A DNA stretch of 39,384 nucleotides from CAZIZT01 sp964544085. Its GTDB lineage: Bacteria > Campylobacterota_A > Desulfurellia > Desulfurellales > Hippeaceae. Below the pieces are notes generated by a model. It saw only the letters and a program-made list of their open reading frames with translations, was not told where the DNA came from and made no database searches. A program made the translations under genes and the position numbers. Every line of letters begins with the position of its first letter. Positions within the stretch are counted from its first letter, which is position 1. Positions 22,352 through 31,356 of this stretch are shown here, piece after piece. The DNA lies in the NCBI GenBank assembly GCA_964544085.1, contig CAZIZT010000024.1, forward strand, positions 1 through 39,384, in the 5' to 3' direction.

Positions 22352-23548
22352 ATGTTTATATTTTCAACACATAGGGTTGATTATAATAATACAGAAGAAT
22401 TTGAGATTATGGACGAATTGAGAGCAGCATTGTATGAGGATGAATGGTCTGAACTTGAATCTGCAGGCGATAAGAGAAAGGCCTTGATGGATTTGCTTCG
22501 GAGCAAATCGTACGAGTTAGATTATTTTGTGTCAAATTTTCCTGTGGCTATGTTTGTTATTTCGCCTCAGAGGAAGTTGCTGAAGTGGAATGGTGAGTTT
22601 GAGAAGCTTACCCTGCATTCACACGACGAGATACTCAACGCACCTACGGCAGCTCATATTCTGTGGCCAGATGATCCTTCTTCCTGCAGGGTTTGCGAGT
22701 TTGTAGCGGGTTTTGTTGCCAAAAAGAGCTCTGGTATAGGTACGGCTGAAATAAAAAGAAGGGACGGAAGCATTATTCCTGTGTTTGTTTATGTGAACCC
22801 GATAGTTAAAGATGGCAAGATTACCAGGATTTACATCTCACTCAGGGATATCCTTGAGGAAAGAAAGAAAGAGGAAGAGGCAAGGATCAAGCTTATTGAA
22901 AAGGAAGCCGAGACTATTATAGGTGTGCTTGAGAACATTGCGCAAAAAAGGCTTGATGAAGAACTCATAATCCCAGATGATAGCAAATTTAAGATGCTTC
23001 AAGATCCGATAAACAGGATTCAGCAAGCCATGAGGGAGGTTGTTGAGGAGCTAAGGGAGTCCACCCGGCTTGTTGATAGTGTTTATAAAACAACAAAGAC
23101 CGAACTTGAACAGTTGATAGTCTGGAATAGGGAGAAATTCATACCGTCCCAGAAAGAGGTTGGTGAGAAGGCAAGGACCTTGAATGAAGAGATGAGCAGT
23201 ATAGGAAAAATGGCAGATCTTATAAAGGGCATAGCTGATCAAACGAACCTACTTGCCCTGAATGCAGCCATAGAGGCAGCCAGAGCCGGCGAAGCCGGCA
23301 GGGGCTTTGCTGTTGTGGCGGATGAGGTTAGAAAACTCGCCGAAAAATCGCAGGCCTCTGCAAACGAGATAACATCGATAATAAACACGATCAAGACAAG
23401 TGTTCTGCAGATGAATCGGAATATAGATGAGACTGCACAGGAGGCAGAGATGCTTGCTAGAAAACTTGAGGAGATCATCAGTACATTCAAATCAATGGCT
23501 GAAAACATTACAAAGCTACAGCAGAATGTGGATGATTTCACCCTTTAG
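22352..23548 (+). CDS. Cytosolic PAS-domain chemoreceptor (MCP signalling domain)
   Basis: This is a 398-residue protein without membrane helices. A PAS domain at about residues 57-170 (FPVAMFVISPQRKLLKWNGEFEKL, then RRDGSIIPVFVYVNPIVKDGK) contains C112 and C115 as a CxxC pair. A coiled coil then leads to an MCP hairpin with the invariant tip IADQTNLLALNAAIEAARAG and GRGFAVVADEVRKLAEKS, which contacts CheA and CheW. No HAMP domain is present. It should sense an internal signal, perhaps redox or a bound cofactor, and bias chemotaxis or twitching. GGAGGG at 22339-22344 with 7-base spacing fixes ATG 22352; an ATG at 22337 would contain that site. It ends convergently, overlapping hemW by 4 bases. 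Confidence 0.9.
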   Translation: MFIFSTHRVDYNNTEEFEIMDELRAALYEDEWSELESAGDKRKALMDLLRSKSYELDYFVSNFPVAMFVISPQRKLLKWNGEFEKLTLHSHDEILNAPTAAHILWPDDPSSCRVCEFVAGFVAKKSSGIGTAEIKRRDGSIIPVFVYVNPIVKDGKITRIYISLRDILEERKKEEEARIKLIEKEAETIIGVLENIAQKRLDEELIIPDDSKFKMLQDPINRIQQAMREVVEELRESTRLVDSVYKTTKTELEQLIVWNREKFIPSQKEVGEKARTLNEEMSSIGKMADLIKGIADQTNLLALNAAIEAARAGEAGRGFAVVADEVRKLAEKSQASANEITSIINTIKTSVLQMNRNIDETAQEAEMLARKLEEIISTFKSMAENITKLQQNVDDFTL

Positions 23549-24666
23549 ATAAAATCGGCAAGGATTGCATTTGAAACAAGCATAGCTTTCCTGTTTGCAA
23601 GCCGAATTTTACCATTGTCTATGCGTATTAATCCGCTTAGTGAGTGCTTTTTTAGTTCATTTTTGAAGTACTCTAAGGGATTTATTCCGTAGCGGCGAGT
23701 AAAACGCTCAACATCCACACCCTGGGTAGTTCTAAGGTGCAGCACAAAGGCCTCACGGGCTATTTTTTCCTGGTCTAACTCTTCTTCAATCGCTGGTTTA
23801 TGGGTGCTTGTAAGATATGTATTTAAGTCGTCAATATTTTTGTACCGGGTGCCATTTATGAATGAGCTTGCCGACAAACCAAAGCCCCTGTAGTCGTAAC
23901 CTAACCAGTAGGCACAGTTGTGCCTGCTTTCATATCCGACCTTTGAAAAGTTGGATATCTCGTACTGGTAGAAACCAGCTTGTTCAAGGAAGTCGCCTAT
24001 TAGAAGATAGTGATGTGCGAGCTTGTCGTCGCTTGATAAGGATAAATTGCCGCTCTTTGACAATTCGAAGAATTTGCTGCCGGGTTCAATTGAAAGCATG
24101 TACGTGGAGATGTGATGTACATTCATATCAACCGCTTCTGTTATATCTGAAACTATCTCTTCATCCGTTTCGTCCAATCCATACAGAAGATCAATGCTTA
24201 TATTGCGGAATCCTGCTTTTGAAGCGTTTTCTATGCTTAAACGGCTTTGCTTTGCGTTATGCAGCCTTCCCAATCGTTTTAGCTTTTGATCTTCAAACGA
24301 TTGAACGCCTATGCTTAACCTGTTCACCCCGGCATTCCTAAAGCTTTTTAGACGTTCGGTTTTTGCGTCTATCGGTATTGTTTCAAGGGTTATCTCTGCT
24401 TTTGGGTTTGTTTTGAAACGTTTTGTCACAAGGTTGATGATCTCCTCTATGTGTTTTGGTTTTAATAGAGACGGTGTGCCTCCTCCAAAATAGATTGTCT
24501 CAACCTGTTTATTGGTCTCGAACGTTTCTATCTCTTGCTTCAATCTCTCGATATAGTCTCTCAAAAGACTCAGTCTGCCGCCATAAGAGACAAAACTACA
24601 GTAAGGACACTTTTTATAGCAGAAAGGTATGTGAATATAGAAATAGATACCGTTATCACTCATCAT
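23545..24666 (-). CDS. hemW: HemW-like radical SAM protein (heme chaperone family)
   Basis: This is a 373-residue radical SAM enzyme. FCYKKCPYC is the CxxxCxxC cluster motif, followed by FSFVSYGG-like spacing, IYFGGGTPSLL, and the HemW-type SIGVQSFEDQKLKRLGRLHN. The C-terminal HemN-like winged domain is present (REAFVLHLRTTQGVD). HemW binds heme and delivers it to respiratory proteins; unlike HemN it lacks the extra cysteine after the cluster motif (CPYCSF, not CxxCxC). Its ATG overlaps the stop of the zinc-ribbon gene, so the four-gene operon is translationally coupled. It could in principle be another HemN-family member. Confidence 0.9.
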   Translation of the reverse strand: MMSDNGIYFYIHIPFCYKKCPYCSFVSYGGRLSLLRDYIERLKQEIETFETNKQVETIYFGGGTPSLLKPKHIEEIINLVTKRFKTNPKAEITLETIPIDAKTERLKSFRNAGVNRLSIGVQSFEDQKLKRLGRLHNAKQSRLSIENASKAGFRNISIDLLYGLDETDEEIVSDITEAVDMNVHHISTYMLSIEPGSKFFELSKSGNLSLSSDDKLAHHYLLIGDFLEQAGFYQYEISNFSKVGYESRHNCAYWLGYDYRGFGLSASSFINGTRYKNIDDLNTYLTSTHKPAIEEELDQEKIAREAFVLHLRTTQGVDVERFTRRYGINPLEYFKNELKKHSLSGLIRIDNGKIRLANRKAMLVSNAILADFI

Positions 24667-24893
24667 TTGTTGGCGTATGTCCCTGAAAAGGTAAACGAGC
24701 CCTGCTTCATCTTTATGAACGGGCCCGTATCAATACCTACGATGTTTCCACAGGGGCATTTCACTGTTGCGCCGTCCTTTATCGAATAATCATCCTTGAT
24801 TCTCTCTTTCCAGAGGCGCAAAATTTTACCTTTACCTATTTTGTGGTATTTGAATAGTTTTGATTTGCATTTTGCGCATCTTATAACCATCAT
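24663..24893 (-). CDS. Small zinc-ribbon protein of unknown function
   Basis: This is a 76-residue basic protein with two cysteine knuckles: C6-x2-C9 near the start and C46-x-C48 (KCPCGN) in the middle. They should bind one zinc ion. Between them lies a Lys-rich stretch (KYHKIGKGKILRLWKERI). The C-terminal GIDTGPFIKMKQGSFTFSGT has no motif I know. The gene overlaps its neighbours by 4 bases on each side (ATGA junctions), strong evidence that it is real and coupled. Similar small proteins occur in other proteobacteria, but I do not know a function; RNA or ribosome binding is only a guess. Confidence 0.8.
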   Translation of the reverse strand: MMVIRCAKCKSKLFKYHKIGKGKILRLWKERIKDDYSIKDGATVKCPCGNIVGIDTGPFIKMKQGSFTFSGTYANK

Positions 24894-26068
24894 GGCTTTG
24901 CTGTAGCTATGCTTTTACCGGCGAGAAAACCGGTGGAGAAGGCAGCCTGGAGATTGAATCCGCCTATGGGACCTGATATATCGATAATCTCTCCACAGAA
25001 AAACAGGTTTTTGACAAGTTTTGATTCCATTGTTTCGGGGTTGATCTGCTTTACGCTTACGCCACCGACAGTCACAAAGGCTTTCTCCAGGGGGCATTTC
25101 CTGACGTTTAACTGGAAGCTGGTTACCCTTTCTATAATGCTATGTATATCCCTTTTTGACAACTCCTGAAAACACTTTTTCGGCAAATTGAGGTAGTCTA
25201 CGATTCTGTTTGGGAGGAGCCGCTTAAAGAAGCTGCCTGGTGTTCCCCTAAAACCCTCAATGCGTTTTTTTAACTCCTTCTGCGACATATTAATGAGATT
25301 AATGATAATCTTGGCATCGGTAAAGTTTTTACATGATAGTTCGAGTATTGCTGGTCCGCTTAGGCCGAAGTGTGTGAATAAAATGTCACCCCTTGTTGAG
25401 TGGACTGAAGAACCCGTTTTTAGTTTTACGGGTACCCCTTTTAATGCTATTCCCTGCAGGGGAGCTGTGTTATCTGAGCATAAAGGCACCTCTGCCGGTT
25501 GCGGGGCAACTATGGTGTGACCGAATTTCTTTGCAAGAGAGTAGCAGATGCCCATCGATCCGGTTTGCGGGTAACTTGCACCGCCACAGGCAAGGAGTAA
25601 GCGTTGTGCCATGTATCTACCTTTACAGGTATGCAACACGAAGTATTTTTTGACCAGATCTACACGGATTACTGCTTCAAATTTTTTGAAATGCATCAGG
25701 CGCTTCTGCGCCTCCTCCAACAGTTTTTTGGCAAAACGTTTTGATGTAGCGTTTTTTAAAAAGATCCTGTTTGAGTCGGTTTCCGTCTCAAAACCGATCT
25801 TCTTGACGAATCTGATAAGATCGTCACTGAAAAAACGTCTAAATGCGGATCGTAAGAATTGTCCATTGCGATTATAAGCAGAGAGGAATTCCTCAAGCGG
25901 CAATGTGTTGGTGAGGTTACACCTGTTGTTTCCCGTTATTGCTAATTTTTCCGCACCGTTTTTCGTGTCAAACATTATTGAGTTTCTAATATTTGCCTGG
26001 ATTGCTGCCATAATACCACAAACACCTGCTCCCACTATGGCTAAATCATAGATCTGTTTTTGAGCCAT
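24890..26068 (-). CDS. HI0933/YhiN-family FAD-dependent oxidoreductase
   Basis: This is a 392-residue flavoprotein. It starts with the FAD dinucleotide-binding motif IVGAGVCGIMAA, then CNLTN within TGNNRCNLTNT, GGASYPQTGSMGICYSLAKKFGH in the middle and the second nucleotide segment GEIIDISGPIGGFNLQAAFSTGFLAG at the end. These motifs define the HI0933/YhiN (BaiN-like) family, whose cellular substrate is unsettled. It is flanked at zero distance by the mqnD gene and overlaps the zinc-ribbon gene. Confidence 0.93.
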   Translation of the reverse strand: MAQKQIYDLAIVGAGVCGIMAAIQANIRNSIMFDTKNGAEKLAITGNNRCNLTNTLPLEEFLSAYNRNGQFLRSAFRRFFSDDLIRFVKKIGFETETDSNRIFLKNATSKRFAKKLLEEAQKRLMHFKKFEAVIRVDLVKKYFVLHTCKGRYMAQRLLLACGGASYPQTGSMGICYSLAKKFGHTIVAPQPAEVPLCSDNTAPLQGIALKGVPVKLKTGSSVHSTRGDILFTHFGLSGPAILELSCKNFTDAKIIINLINMSQKELKKRIEGFRGTPGSFFKRLLPNRIVDYLNLPKKCFQELSKRDIHSIIERVTSFQLNVRKCPLEKAFVTVGGVSVKQINPETMESKLVKNLFFCGEIIDISGPIGGFNLQAAFSTGFLAGKSIATAKP

Positions 26069-26908
26069 CTATACTATGTCTATTTCAACCACCCTGTCTA
26101 TAAGACCGTTGTTGTACGCTTCGCTAAGAAGGAGCTTACAGGCTTTGATCCCTTTTTCTCCCATGTCAACGGTTAGTTCGTTCACGTACATACCTATAAA
26201 TTTGTCTGCAAGCGCCTCATCCATGCCTCGCGCAAAATTGAGTGCGTATTTCACAGCTTCGGGTCTATGCTTCATTGAGTAGAGTATACTGTCTTTAAGT
26301 ATTTTAGAGATTTCTGCCATATGGTCACCATGTCTTCTGTGTATGGCATTTACTCCAAGAGGTAAGGGCAGGGAGGTTTTCTGGTACCACCACTGGCCCA
26401 GATCGACAATCTTATGCAATTTGTGGTTCGTGTATGTTAGTTGACCTTCATGAATCACAAGGCCAGCATCTGCTTCACCGGTTTCTACAGCATTAAATAT
26501 CTCATCAAAAGGTTTAACGATAATATTTAGTTGTTTGCCAAGAAAGAGTCTGAGTTCCAGGTATGCACTGGTCAGTTTTCCCGGTATAGCTATAAGTTTG
26601 TTTTTTAGCGATTCAGGTTCCATCGGCTGTTTTGCTACCACAATAGGTCCGTAATTTATCCCCATGCTTGCACCACTTGAAAGAATGGCGTATTTGTCAG
26701 CGATCATTGGGTATGCTGCAAGCGAGATGGCTGTAATGTCCAGTTTCTCTTCAAGAGCCATTTCGTTTAAGGTCTGTATGTCCTTTAAAATTTGTTCAAA
26801 GACATAGTCACCCGTATCAACGGCATTTTCCCTGTTTAAGCCGTAGAACATAAAAGCATCATCAGGATCCGGGCTGTGTCCAAGCGTCAATAATTTTTTC
26901 TCTTTCAT
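26069..26908 (-). CDS. mqnD: 1,4-dihydroxy-6-naphthoate synthase-like protein (MqnD, futalosine pathway)
   Basis: This is a 279-residue periplasmic-binding-protein-fold enzyme. The N-terminus LTLGHSPDPDDAFMFYGL is close to the HSPDADDIFMYYA type found in Helicobacter and Campylobacter rather than the SPCPNDTF type of Thermus MqnD. AISLAAYPMIADKYAILSSGASMG and GEADAGLVIHEGQLTY also match the family. MqnD converts cyclic dehypoxanthine futalosine to 1,4-dihydroxy-6-naphthoate during menaquinone synthesis. GGAG at an 8-11 base distance supports ATG 26908; an upstream frame to 26989 crosses the promoter. Other mqn genes are not in the window. Confusion with MqnA is possible because the folds are the same. 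Confidence 0.85.
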   Translation of the reverse strand: MKEKKLLTLGHSPDPDDAFMFYGLNRENAVDTGDYVFEQILKDIQTLNEMALEEKLDITAISLAAYPMIADKYAILSSGASMGINYGPIVVAKQPMEPESLKNKLIAIPGKLTSAYLELRLFLGKQLNIIVKPFDEIFNAVETGEADAGLVIHEGQLTYTNHKLHKIVDLGQWWYQKTSLPLPLGVNAIHRRHGDHMAEISKILKDSILYSMKHRPEAVKYALNFARGMDEALADKFIGMYVNELTVDMGEKGIKACKLLLSEAYNNGLIDRVVEIDIV

Positions 26909-26943
26909 TGTCTCACTCTCCTTCTTCAAATTGCTGGATTCAT

Positions 26944-26971
26944 ATAATAGCGTTATAGATTTTTTATGCAA
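26944..26971 (-). promoter_or_regulatory. Putative promoter of the mqnD-hemW operon
   Basis: On the minus strand: TTGCAT (26971-26966), 16-bp spacer, TATTAT (26949-26944, 5/6). The start would lie near 26937, about 30 nt before ATG 26908. It shares the 172-bp gap with the second pilus operon's upstream region. Confidence 0.4.
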
Positions 26972-26984
26972 CCTTTGTTGAATA

Positions 26985-26999
26985 TTCACGATTTTTTCA
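26985..26999 (+). promoter_or_regulatory. Second copy of the 15-bp pilus-operon motif
   Basis: This is an exact copy of TTCACGATTTTTTCA found at 5405-5419. Here it lies 81 bp before the PilY1-like gene and overlaps the related TTTGTTGAATATTC (26974-26987). A poor -35/-10 pair (TTGAAT 26978-26983, GAAAAT 27001-27006) straddles it. Confidence 0.4.
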
Positions 27000-27080
27000 T
27001 GAAAATAAACAAAAAATAAAGCTGGTGTGGTTTGAAGAACTGTTTATTGTAATAGTAAAAGAAAAAATAGGAGGGATGGC

Positions 27081-30000
27081 ATGAACGATAAATCGATTTT
27101 TAAGAGGTTATTATCGCTTGGTTTGATTGTTATTTTGTTATACCTGTTTAATGTGCGTTCAGCTTTAGGTGCTTGTTCTGCATATTCTTCGGTTCCTCCT
27201 TTTATAAATGCAAACGTGCCGTCCAACCTTATGCTTGTATTGGATTATTCAGGTAGTATGAGCTTTTTCGCTTATCCGGGTTGTACCGAATACTCAAGCT
27301 ACAGCTATTTTGAAGATTGTGGTTTGCACTACGATGAGAGTAAAACCTACTATGGTTATTTTAAACCAGACAAAATGTACAGATGCAGCAAGTATGGTAC
27401 AATTAAAATAAAGGTTAAAATAAAGGTTTCAAAAAAGAAGAAAAAAAAGAAAACTTTAAAATTCAGGGTTTGCAAAGGTTACTGGTATGAAGATCCTAAT
27501 GCACCGTTCAATAATTCAGATGATGGAGTGGAGAAGCACTTCAAAGGTGGACAATACCAACTTTACTCCATTAACGAAGATAGGGCTTACAGCGGCAATC
27601 TTTTGAACTGGTTGATTCTAAGCAGAATAGACATCTTGAAATGGATCCTAACCGGAGGAAAGGTAGAAACTATAAAAGGAAAAAGGTATGTTAGTACATT
27701 TTTTAGAGAACGTATAAAGCCCTATAAGAAGGGTTATTATGTTACTGTAAAAGTTGAAAACAGAATTAAGATTGAAGATGTAACAACCTACGATCCTGAC
27801 AAGGATAACGTAATAGGAATACTTCAAAAGATAGAGGCAGAAAAACAAAAGCCCAGAATTGGTGCTGTGTTTTTTAGCACCACTGTTTTTGAGACATTGG
27901 GTCTGGATTACGATTACTCAAATTTAATCTACGTAATAAACAGTCTATTGCCTGGTGGTGCCACAGCAACGCATTTGGCTGTAGAGTTTGCCCTTGATTT
28001 GTATAGAAACGATACGTCTGTGATTAATAAATTCTTTTTCGGAGTTTCTCCTTACGTTTTTGATATTGACGGAAAAGAAACTACCGTTCCATGTGCCAAA
28101 AACTTCGTGTTGCTTATGTCGGATGGTGCCTGGAATACTGGTGACCACTTTAACGCATGCTATACCACTTGGTGTGACCCAATAAGACCTATTGATGCAA
28201 TGTGGAAAGGAGGCAGAGCAGACCTTGTTAGAGGACTAAAAGGAAATCAGAATGCGGAGACGTATACTGTTAGTATGTTTTCCGACCCTTCAAGTTTCGG
28301 TACGAACGCACTTAAGTGGATGGCTGTATATGGAAATTATAACGATGTTAATGCGGACGGTTACCCATGTAAACAGTCAAATTATCCCATAACCAGCTTA
28401 ACAGTGAAAGAGACACTTGAGAATAATTCGACATGCAATGAGGTTAGAGAAAACAAAGATAAAACAGGTCCTTATGGCTTTTTCGAAGCTGAAAATCCGT
28501 CAAAACTCAGAAATGCAATTGAGGAAATATTCAACGAAATTTTAAGGCGTGTGTCTGCTGGTTCAGCCACCTCTGTTTTAGCTGTCAGCCAGGAAAGTGG
28601 ATCCAATATGGTCAGGGCTGTCTTTTATCCAAAGAAGTATTTTGAGAACAGCAATGCAGTTGATTGGATAGGCGAATTGTACAACCTATGGTTCTATTTG
28701 GGTCCATACGCTCAGAACATCCGTGAGGACACGGCAAACAGTGTATGTACGGGAAGCAAATGTCTGGATCTTAAGGAAGACAACGTCTTGGAGTTCATTA
28801 TGGACAACGCTACAAACGCGGTGGAGGCTAAGATTTGTCCGGATTTGAATGGTGACGGTATTATCGATAACTTCATCGATACTTCCGGGAATATTGTTGA
28901 TGAATCATCCAAATGCAAGATTGTTCCCCTTGAGGATGTTTCGCCAATCTGGGAGGCTGGAAAGGTTCTGTGGAATACCTCTCCAGATGATAGGATAATA
29001 TTCACAGGGCTTGATCTTGATAACAATTCAACTATTAATAAGGATGATGCTTTTTCCACAACTTACGATAAGGAGCTGGAAAATTATCTTGATGTTGACA
29101 ATCTTACACTTGCCGATGAGGTGATAAACTACATTCGTGGAGAAGATTTTGCAGACACGCGCTCAAGGTCAGCTACCATCGATTCTGTGACACATGTGTG
29201 GAAACTCGGAGATATTGTGTATTCTACACCGAAGATCGTCACATACTCTGCTCTTGCACCCTTGAATAGCTACTACAAGGATTACAACGATGCGACCTAT
29301 AAGCAATTCCTTGAGAGTCTCCATTACAATAATCTGAGCATGGTGTTTGTAGGAGCTAATGATGGAATGCTACACGCTTTCAGAATGGGCGAACTTTCAT
29401 TCCCGGGCGGAAACGTTCTTGTAGAATTAAAGGAACCCAAGGATGGTTATGGCTCAGAAGCCTGGGCTTTCATACCGAAGAATATACTGCCATATCTGAA
29501 GTACTATATGAGCAAGGATTACTGCCATATTTACTATGTTGACCTTGCGCCGTACGTGTTTGACGCAAGCATAAACGGTGCTCCAGATGAGACCAAAAAA
29601 GCCAGCAGCTGGAGAAGAATATTGATTGGTGGCTTGAGGCTGGGTGGAGCATGTGGCGATAAGGTGCCTGGTGCTGTTACACCTCCAAACGATACTGGTA
29701 AGGTGCCACCAGGCATTGGCAGATCATCCTATTTTGCAATAGATGTAACAGATCCTGAGAACCCCAAACTGCTATGGGAGTTCACGGATAACGATCTTGG
29801 ATTCACAACAACAGGACCTGTTGTCATACATATACCATACAAGAATGCAGATGGTACCGCTGATAACAGCAAAAACGGTTACTGGTATGTGGCGTTTGCT
29901 TCGGGACCAGACAACTACGATGGAAGTGTGCATAGGCCTCTCTACCTTTATGTCTTGAATCTTAAAGATGGAGATCTGTTGAAGAAGTTTCAATTAAGCG

Positions 30001-30866
30001 GGGCGGCCGACACATTGCTTGGAGATATAGACGCGTTTGCTGGAAGGATGTTTGGCGCCCAGGTGGATCTTGGGTCTAACTACTCCGACAATGGGTTCTA
30101 CTTCGGCTACACTTATAAGGATGGTGTAGCGTGGAAGGGTGGTGTCATACGTGTAGCTACGGGCGATGAGAGTGCTGTGGATCAATGGAGGGCCTCTAAA
30201 CTGATCGATGGCATAGGTCCTGTTACAGCCTCTGTGGCGCATGTAGAGGACCCGGCTCACGGCACTCTCTGGCTCTTCTTTGGAGAGGGTAGATACTTTA
30301 CCAAGGATGATGATCCAGACGCCGTCAGACATATCTACGGTATCAAGGATCCGTGTTATCAGTCTGGAAAACTGCCGACAACGTGTACAACCGATGTAAA
30401 ATTCAGTGACTTAACAGATGTAACCAACAATCCAGATGCTTCGATAAGTAATGATGGCTGGTACATTACGCTTTCAGGAAAAACAAGCTCCTTCAATGCA
30501 GAAAGAGTAATCACGGATCCTGTGGTGAACCCTATAAACGGATGGGTCTTCTTTACCACATTCAAACCAACAGGCGATATATGTGGTTTTGGTGGAGATA
30601 CCTACGTGTGGGTCACAAATTATTCTAACGGTGGCACCGCTTCCAGTCTTTTTGGCTCTATTTTCCTGCAGACGTCCACTGGTTCTATTTCGAAAATTAA
30701 TCTTGCAAAAGAATTTACAAACAAAACTTCATCTGCTACAAGCTATGGTAGGAAGATAGCCGCTCCGATTAAAGGAGCACCACCACTGTCGGTTGGAGGT
30801 ACGATCCTTGTTCCACCACGACCGCTTGAGAAGGTAATTCACTGGAGGGAGAATTTTGTTAAGTAA
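27081..30866 (+). CDS. pilY1: PilY1-like pilus tip adhesin with von Willebrand A domain
   Basis: This is a 1261-residue exported protein. A signal peptide runs to about residue 30 (cleavage ALG|AC). A VWA-like domain starts at residue 48 with the MIDAS DYSGS (D55, S57, S59) and VLLMSDGAWNTGD. The C-terminal half from about residue 690 shows the PilY1 beta-propeller segments VFVGANDGMLHAF, KILGRSSYFAIDVTDPENPKLLWEF-like and GWVFFTTFKPTGD. Calcium-loop-like motifs occur at D588-x-N-x-D-x3-D and at D645-x-D-x-N. PilY1 sits at the pilus tip with the minor pilins and controls adhesion and twitching. A Lys-rich insert (residues 108-128) disrupts the VWA region. ATG 27081 follows GGAGGG. Four minor pilin genes follow with overlaps. 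Confidence 0.92.
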   Translation: MNDKSIFKRLLSLGLIVILLYLFNVRSALGACSAYSSVPPFINANVPSNLMLVLDYSGSMSFFAYPGCTEYSSYSYFEDCGLHYDESKTYYGYFKPDKMYRCSKYGTIKIKVKIKVSKKKKKKKTLKFRVCKGYWYEDPNAPFNNSDDGVEKHFKGGQYQLYSINEDRAYSGNLLNWLILSRIDILKWILTGGKVETIKGKRYVSTFFRERIKPYKKGYYVTVKVENRIKIEDVTTYDPDKDNVIGILQKIEAEKQKPRIGAVFFSTTVFETLGLDYDYSNLIYVINSLLPGGATATHLAVEFALDLYRNDTSVINKFFFGVSPYVFDIDGKETTVPCAKNFVLLMSDGAWNTGDHFNACYTTWCDPIRPIDAMWKGGRADLVRGLKGNQNAETYTVSMFSDPSSFGTNALKWMAVYGNYNDVNADGYPCKQSNYPITSLTVKETLENNSTCNEVRENKDKTGPYGFFEAENPSKLRNAIEEIFNEILRRVSAGSATSVLAVSQESGSNMVRAVFYPKKYFENSNAVDWIGELYNLWFYLGPYAQNIREDTANSVCTGSKCLDLKEDNVLEFIMDNATNAVEAKICPDLNGDGIIDNFIDTSGNIVDESSKCKIVPLEDVSPIWEAGKVLWNTSPDDRIIFTGLDLDNNSTINKDDAFSTTYDKELENYLDVDNLTLADEVINYIRGEDFADTRSRSATIDSVTHVWKLGDIVYSTPKIVTYSALAPLNSYYKDYNDATYKQFLESLHYNNLSMVFVGANDGMLHAFRMGELSFPGGNVLVELKEPKDGYGSEAWAFIPKNILPYLKYYMSKDYCHIYYVDLAPYVFDASINGAPDETKKASSWRRILIGGLRLGGACGDKVPGAVTPPNDTGKVPPGIGRSSYFAIDVTDPENPKLLWEFTDNDLGFTTTGPVVIHIPYKNADGTADNSKNGYWYVAFASGPDNYDGSVHRPLYLYVLNLKDGDLLKKFQLSGAADTLLGDIDAFAGRMFGAQVDLGSNYSDNGFYFGYTYKDGVAWKGGVIRVATGDESAVDQWRASKLIDGIGPVTASVAHVEDPAHGTLWLFFGEGRYFTKDDDPDAVRHIYGIKDPCYQSGKLPTTCTTDVKFSDLTDVTNNPDASISNDGWYITLSGKTSSFNAERVITDPVVNPINGWVFFTTFKPTGDICGFGGDTYVWVTNYSNGGTASSLFGSIFLQTSTGSISKINLAKEFTNKTSSATSYGRKIAAPIKGAPPLSVGGTILVPPRPLEKVIHWRENFVK

Positions 30867-31356
30867 AGAGGGTTTCTCCCTCTTTGAGCTTATAGTTATA
30901 GTTGTGATTTTGATGGTCATATTGTTAATTGCCGTTCCCATGTTTGGTAAGTATGCGCGCAAATACTACACAGAAAACGAGATAAATACGATCTATACTG
31001 ATTTGATGACGGAGAGATTTAAGGCTATTAGCACAGGGATCCCAAGGGGTATGATTGTGGATTCGCCGACTAAATACACACTGTTTACTTTTGATGATAA
31101 GAATTTCAACCTGATATTTGATGGAGCGACTGAGGAGGCTGATCCTTTGAGCAAAACATTAAAGATACCCTTGAACGGTCCTGCTGCATCAACGGTTATA
31201 CTGTTTGATAACAGAGGTATGTCCAGATCAGCAAATTGGGGGATAGGTAACTTTACCATTTACATTAACATTCCAGCTCGATTCAATTGCATTGTGGTTT
31301 CTGCTGGACGCATTAGAAAGGGTGTATGGAATGGTTCGTCGTGTGAGGCAAGATAG
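30856..31356 (+). CDS. Minor pilin (FimT/GspH-like), second pilus operon
   Basis: This is a 166-residue prepilin beginning MLSKEG|FSLFE, with the helix LIVIVVILMVILLIAVPMF and the GspH/FimT-like IYTDLMTERFKAISTGIPRGMIVDS. Two cysteines (FNCIVVSAGRIRKGVWNGSSC) form a probable C-terminal loop. The start is TTG 30856, set by GGAGGGA at 30844-30850 with a short spacer, and it lies inside the PilY1-like gene by 11 bases. It is probably part of the tip complex that carries PilY1. Confidence 0.88.
   Translation: MLSKEGFSLFELIVIVVILMVILLIAVPMFGKYARKYYTENEINTIYTDLMTERFKAISTGIPRGMIVDSPTKYTLFTFDDKNFNLIFDGATEEADPLSKTLKIPLNGPAASTVILFDNRGMSRSANWGIGNFTIYINIPARFNCIVVSAGRIRKGVWNGSSCEAR

Noticed and set aside
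23862..24341. Open frame of 159 codons opposite hemW
   Set aside because: Its composition is that of an antisense frame and it shows no recognisable domain; hemW on the other strand has clear motifs.
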